From Candidatus Moraniibacteriota bacterium (GTDB taxonomy: Bacteria; Patescibacteriota; Minisyncoccia; Moranbacterales; UBA1568): a stretch of 43,293 nucleotides of DNA. Of this stretch, positions 39,866 to 43,293 are shown one piece after another. Numbering within the stretch: the first letter of the stretch is position 1; each line of letters opens with the position of its first letter. The notes under the pieces were generated by a model that was not told where the DNA came from, ran no database searches, and saw only the letters and a program-made list of their open reading frames with translations. The DNA is taken from NCBI GenBank assembly GCA_013334245.1, contig JAAXXZ010000012.1, positions 1 to 43,293 on the forward strand, read 5' to 3'. The position numbers and the translations under genes are program-made.

Positions 39866-40270
39866 ATGACACTTCGCGCCCCAAAGCTACTGTTTGCCGG
39901 CATCATGTCGGCGATTCTGCTTTCCTCCTGCGTAGCGAAGCAGGAGGAAGTCGAAGCAAGGCGAACAACGTCCAGTACGCACGTCAACATCCCATCCAAA
40001 TGGGAAAATCGGGTCACCACATTCGCCAGCATGCCGATTCCCTGGCGACACAGAACTGTCGGTGACTCGATTATTGTCCAGATCTACAACCTGGACAAGA
40101 GTGCGGATCCCAGGCAGATACTGTCGCAAATCCAGACGGACATGCGATGGAATTACCGCCACCGTCCCATTAAGGAGACAGCCGGCGATATAGCTTTCCA
40201 AAATGCCGTTTTAAAAGTACACGCAACGCTGTATTCGAACGGCCAGTTCGTGGAAACAGCCCTGTACTGA
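39866..40270 (+). CDS. small predicted lipoprotein, unknown function
   Basis: A 134-residue exported protein. The N-terminus is basic, then hydrophobic (LLFAGIMSAILLSSC), ending in a lipobox LSSC with the Cys at about residue 22. The mature part of about 110 residues is polar and has an alternating strand pattern (DSIIVQIYNLDKSAD, AFQNAVLKVHATLYSNGQFVETALY). No named domain is recognised. It is isolated between its own promoter and a long hairpin, flanked by glycan genes. Confidence 0.75.
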   Translation: MTLRAPKLLFAGIMSAILLSSCVAKQEEVEARRTTSSTHVNIPSKWENRVTTFASMPIPWRHRTVGDSIIVQIYNLDKSADPRQILSQIQTDMRWNYRHRPIKETAGDIAFQNAVLKVHATLYSNGQFVETALY

Positions 40271-40293
40271 TCCCCCTCACCGCGACGTCAGGC

Positions 40294-40348
40294 AAACGAT
40301 ACCCAGATCCCCGGAAAACGCAGCGGCGCTTCCGGGGATCTATCGTTT
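40294..40348 (+). terminator. long hairpin after the lipoprotein gene
   Basis: AGATCCCCGGAA (40305-40316) pairs perfectly with TTCCGGGGATCT (40330-40341). The stem extends through AAACGAT (40294-40300) and ATCGTTT (40342-40348) across a 4-nt bulge. Only a TTT follows, so it is a weak terminator or an mRNA-stabilising 3' end. Confidence 0.6.
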
Positions 40349-40398
40349 CACGCACACGCAGAAAGACCTCACTCTTTCCATAAACCCGGAAATGCTGG

Positions 40399-40404
40399 TA
40401 TTCT
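40399..40404 (+). promoter_or_regulatory. extended -10 promoter of the GT2-DUF2304-SMR-DUF2142 operon
   Basis: TGGTATTCT (40396-40404) gives an extended -10; TTTCCA (40375-40380) is a weak -35 at 18 nt. The ATG at 40429 follows 24 bp later. Confidence 0.45.
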
Positions 40405-40428
40405 GAGGTTGCACCATTCACACGACAA

Positions 40429-41112
40429 ATGAATTCACCCCTGCCTCCTTCCGTTTGGATAGTCGTCCCGGTTTTCAATGAGGGCGACATCATACGAAGC
40501 GTCATTTCCGAAATCGCATCAAGCGGTTTCGGAAATATAGTCGTAGTCGACGATGGCAGCAGCGACGATACTTTTGTTCGCGCTTCGGAAATAGGAGGCG
40601 TTACAGCCGTCCGACACCTACTCAACCGGGGAAAAGGCGCCGCGGTGCGGACCGGCATAGAGGCGGCACGATTATCTGGCGCCGACGTCGTCGTAACCAT
40701 GGACGGCGACGGGCAACACGATCCCGCCGATATTTCTACCATGGTCAGACTCATCGCCGAAGGCAACGACGTCGTGCTCGGGTCCAGACTGAAGGACCAT
40801 ACCGGCATGCCGCTGTACAAGGTCATCCACAACCGCATAGGCAACCTCATCGTCATGCTTCTGTATGGTCTTTGGGTGACCGATAGCCAATCCGGATTCC
40901 GGGCATACTCGAAGCAGGCGATTTCAAAGATCCGCACTTCCTCCGACCGTTTCGCATACGATAGCGAGGTAATCCGTGAAATACGCCGAAACCATCTCAC
41001 ATTCGTCGAGATACCGATCAAGGTCAGATATACCGAATATTCCATGAACAAACAGGGTCGGATGACCATCGGAAAAGGCATCCGGACATTCATCCGTATG
41101 ATCATCTCATGA
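40429..41112 (+). CDS. GT2 polyprenyl-phosphate glycosyltransferase (DPM1-like)
   Basis: A 227-residue GT2. VWIVVPVFNEGDIIRSVI, VVDDGSSDDTF, NRGKGAAVRTGIE and the DxD region TMDGDGQHDP give a complete GT-A catalytic site. DSQSGFRAYSKQAI is the family's acceptor loop. It lacks C-terminal membrane helices. It overlaps the DUF2304 gene by 4 bp (ATGA), a pairing frequently seen in which the small membrane partner probably anchors or couples the enzyme. It is the first gene of the four-gene right-end operon. Confidence 0.92.
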   Translation: MNSPLPPSVWIVVPVFNEGDIIRSVISEIASSGFGNIVVVDDGSSDDTFVRASEIGGVTAVRHLLNRGKGAAVRTGIEAARLSGADVVVTMDGDGQHDPADISTMVRLIAEGNDVVLGSRLKDHTGMPLYKVIHNRIGNLIVMLLYGLWVTDSQSGFRAYSKQAISKIRTSSDRFAYDSEVIREIRRNHLTFVEIPIKVRYTEYSMNKQGRMTIGKGIRTFIRMIIS

Positions 41113-41465
41113 AAGACTTCATTCCCGGAATTTCCATATACCGTCTCATTCTCGGGATCGTATCCGTCGGTTTTCTCGTGGAACAGCTGTACCGAATCAT
41201 ACGCCGGAACGATCATACGTCTTTCCCGAGGCAACTCGGGATAGTACTCGTCTGGGCCGGAATCCTTCTGTTCTCGTTCTTTCCGGATACGGCGCGGATC
41301 ATATCCTTGCGGCTCGGTCTCGGACAAAATCTCAACACGCTCATATTTTCCGGATTCGTCATCGTCTTTCTGATCCTGTTCAAGCTGATCGACAAAATCG
41401 AACGTATCGATCGCAACCTGACGGAACTCATCCGAAAGGAGGCGCTTGAGAAACTCAAGAAATGA
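41109..41465 (+). CDS. DUF2304 small membrane protein
   Basis: A 118-residue DUF2304 protein. Three hydrophobic segments (IYRLILGIVSVGFLVEQLY, IVLVWAGILLFSFFPDTA, LIFSGFVIVFLILFKLID) are followed by a charged coiled-coil tail (KIERIDRNLTELIRKEALEKL). LGLGQNLNTLIFSG matches the family core. DUF2304 genes usually follow polyprenyl-phosphate GT2 genes; the ATGA overlap supports a joint complex. Function is not established. Confidence 0.88.
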   Translation: MKDFIPGISIYRLILGIVSVGFLVEQLYRIIRRNDHTSFPRQLGIVLVWAGILLFSFFPDTARIISLRLGLGQNLNTLIFSGFVIVFLILFKLIDKIERIDRNLTELIRKEALEKLKK

Positions 41466-41475
41466 CTTCCCACCT

Positions 41476-41823
41476 ATGTTGTATGTTCTTCTCGCGGTCA
41501 ACATCGCACTCATGGTCATCGGACAGATATGCTTCAAGAAAAGCAGCGTCTTCATCGAGGCGCATGTCGAACTTCCGCTTCTCCTGAGATACGCGCAAAA
41601 CGCGTGGTTCTATGCCGGGATAACCGCCTTCGGTACCGCGACCATCGTCTGGATCAAAGTATTGTCCATGGAACGCCTTTCCGCGGTCTATCCCATGCAG
41701 AGCATCGCGTACATACTCGTTGCCATCGCGTCATTTTTCCTCTTCGGCGAACGACTCAATGCCGTCAACATCGTCGGGATATTCGCGATTATCCTTGGCG
41801 TCATACTCGTCAGTCAGAGATGA
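41476..41823 (+). CDS. SMR/EamA-type small flippase-like protein (ArnE-like)
   Basis: A 115-residue, four-helix membrane protein of the small multidrug resistance/EamA superfamily. LYVLLAVNIALMVIGQICFKKSS carries the helix 1 Gly-Gln near a Lys pair, and AVYPMQSIAYILVAIASFFLFGERLN matches the YPL-S-Y-ERL pattern of ArnE/ArnF type subunits, which flip polyprenyl-phosphate aminoarabinose. ATG 41476 starts at helix 1; the frame extends upstream to 41446. By position it would flip the sugar-lipid made by the GT2 at 40429. The partner subunit is not visible; it may form a homodimer. Confidence 0.82.
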   Translation: MLYVLLAVNIALMVIGQICFKKSSVFIEAHVELPLLLRYAQNAWFYAGITAFGTATIVWIKVLSMERLSAVYPMQSIAYILVAIASFFLFGERLNAVNIVGIFAIILGVILVSQR

Positions 41824-41839
41824 TTCGAACTTTCCCCAT

Positions 41840-43293
41840 ATGATCGATCGTATTTTTCAGAACGCTCTTCCCCGCCTTAAGCAATGTGCCGGCACGGTCC
41901 TGAGCGCCCTCTCCAAACATCGACTTCGAATATCCGTTTTTTCGGTTACGATTATCGCGTTATCGCTTCTTACCGAGTATTGTTTCTTCGGAAGCACGCT
42001 GCGGTCGCTGCCTGGGTCCGATCGGAATATCCGAACCATCCAAGAATCCGACATCGTCGCGAATGGATTCGTAAACGGAAAAGACGGGGCATACGTCTCA
42101 GAGAATGAAAATGCGAGTCTCACGATACGCATCGGTTCGCGATACGTCGAGGATCTCGTGATCGGCTTGTCGGACACGCCGGCCTACGATTTTACCGTGT
42201 CCTTTGCCGATTCCCGCACCGGACAGGAAACGGTCATCGATAAGGATCTGAACAGCAGCATGATCAAGGGAAAGTTTTCGTTCCTGACTTCCGCCGTCTT
42301 TCATATAGGAACAAGTCCGGATTCCATAAGAATCGATGCCGAAATTCCCGGAGTTTCCATCTCCGAAATACAGATCGACAACACCTACCGCTTCAACCCC
42401 TTCCGATTCGCATTTTTTCTTTCAGTGGGCGCGATAGCCGTCGGACTCTTCGCGCTGAGGAAGACAGCCGGATCCCATCCGGAATATGCTTTTCTCGTTA
42501 TCGTCCTTGTTTCCGGAAGCCTGTTCGTCTTCTCCGAACCACGCTCGTATACGTCATGGGACGAATTCATCCACTACAAACGCGCTGACAAGGTCGCCCT
42601 CAAGAACGTTTTCACCAAGACCGTCAACGATATTTATGCGACGACGAACTCCGTACCGTACAGTTATTCCGCCAGCGAGCAGGCGAAGATCAACGACCGG
42701 TTCGATCACGATTATAAAAAAAACGTTGCGAAAAAAAACAAGGCGGCAAGCCGCAAAGAATCGTTTGCTGCGACGCTATCGACCGCTTATCAGCGAATCG
42801 CCTATCTTCCTTCCGGCATGGCCATTCTGGCGGGTCGAGCATGTCACATGCCGCGTCACGTGGTTTTCGCGATCAGCCAGTGGATCAACCTGCTCGTTTT
42901 CTCCGTCCTCATATTCTGTTCGATCAGGATCCTGAAAACCGGAAAATTGCTTCTTGCCGTCATTGCGCTTCTTCCGACATCCGTTTTTCTCGCCTCCAAT
43001 TTCAGCTATGATTCCTGGGTAACCGGCTTCATCGCGCTCGGTCTCGCCCTACTGTTCCGCGCCTTGCAGGAACCGAAACGACGATTATCAGACTGGGAAC
43101 CCGTCCTTATGGTCGGTTCTCTCGTACTCGGATGCGCTCCAAAAGCCATCTATTTCCCGCTCATGTCCCCCCTCTTTCTTTTGAAACCGTCGTCATTCCG
43201 GTCGCGGGAACACTATCGCCGCTTCAGGATAGCAGTCGTTGTCTCGACCTTGTTCGTGATTGCGAGCTTCGCGGTGCCCTTTCTCGTCTCCGG
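41840..43293 (+). CDS. DUF2142-type membrane protein (partial, runs off the window)
   Basis: ATG at 41840 opens a frame that stays open to the window end (484 complete codons, no stop). Helix 1 lies near residues 33-50. An extracytoplasmic beta-rich segment follows to about residue 185, then a helix and the motif SWDEFIHYKRAD near residue 240, where DE is the GT-C-like acidic pair. LPTSVFLASNFSYDSWVTGFIALGLALLF and APKAIYFPLMSPLFLL are characteristic of DUF2142 proteins, which sit in glycan loci and are believed to be GT-C-like transferases. It is the fourth gene of the operon and lies 16 bp after the SMR gene. The C-terminus is missing. Confidence 0.85.
   Translation, partial: MIDRIFQNALPRLKQCAGTVLSALSKHRLRISVFSVTIIALSLLTEYCFFGSTLRSLPGSDRNIRTIQESDIVANGFVNGKDGAYVSENENASLTIRIGSRYVEDLVIGLSDTPAYDFTVSFADSRTGQETVIDKDLNSSMIKGKFSFLTSAVFHIGTSPDSIRIDAEIPGVSISEIQIDNTYRFNPFRFAFFLSVGAIAVGLFALRKTAGSHPEYAFLVIVLVSGSLFVFSEPRSYTSWDEFIHYKRADKVALKNVFTKTVNDIYATTNSVPYSYSASEQAKINDRFDHDYKKNVAKKNKAASRKESFAATLSTAYQRIAYLPSGMAILAGRACHMPRHVVFAISQWINLLVFSVLIFCSIRILKTGKLLLAVIALLPTSVFLASNFSYDSWVTGFIALGLALLFRALQEPKRRLSDWEPVLMVGSLVLGCAPKAIYFPLMSPLFLLKPSSFRSREHYRRFRIAVVVSTLFVIASFAVPFLVS

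Noticed and set aside
40170-41555. Long minus-strand open frame of 461 codons
   Set aside because: It runs opposite the clear GT2 and DUF2304 genes and encodes Arg/Ser/Met-rich text without a recognisable domain.

Overview
The window reads as part of a small-genome bacterium, most likely a Candidate Phyla Radiation (Patescibacteria) lineage. This is an inference from the gene set: orphan trpB, a divergent RtcB, a four-helix-bundle protein, many GT-C membrane glycosyltransferases, tight overlapping operons, and few Shine-Dalgarno sequences. TGA acts as a stop throughout, so the UGA=Gly code of Gracilibacteria/Absconditabacteria does not apply. GC is moderate, about half by eye. No tRNA, rRNA, CRISPR array or transposase was seen.

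Most of the window is a surface-glycan locus. Minus-strand genes at 210-3726 encode a GT4 glycosyltransferase, a polyprenyl-phosphate GT2 and a nucleotide-sugar dehydrogenase. Plus-strand genes at 3874-6489 encode a small Cys-rich membrane protein, a GT-C protein and a single-pass protein. A housekeeping and regulatory block follows at 6634-12305: TIM-barrel protein, GT4, Nudix, TM1266-like ACT protein, UPF0173 metallohydrolase, acidic protein and RtcB. Glycan genes resume with an O-antigen-ligase-type protein, a thymidylate-kinase-like protein and a Wzx-type flippase (12444-16144). Then come a minus-strand operon (16346-24048) and a plus-strand operon (24147-30822) holding six GT-C proteins, a beta-helix/degenerate-CapA fusion and a GT-C/metallophosphoesterase fusion.

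At 30812-33775 lie an LPG-synthase/AglD-like membrane protein, a nucleoside-deoxyribosyltransferase-like protein and trpB. A minus-strand operon (33842-38279) holds Nudix, GT4, a four-helix-bundle protein, UDP-glucose dehydrogenase and GT2. A 695-bp gene-poor gap follows. The right end (38975-43293) carries two GT2 enzymes, a lipoprotein, DUF2304, an SMR-type flippase and the start of a DUF2142 protein that runs off the window. Together the glycan genes provide nucleotide sugars, polyprenyl-phosphate-sugar donors, flippases, GT-C transferases and a polymerase/ligase.

The strongest regulatory find is upstream of trpB at 32254-32416: a consensus promoter, a 17-codon leader peptide with tandem Trp codons, and mutually exclusive 1:2, 2:3 and 3:4 hairpins ending in a U-rich terminator. 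This is a textbook ribosome-mediated trp attenuator controlling an orphan trpB. The predicted transcript start gives the leader peptide almost no 5' UTR.
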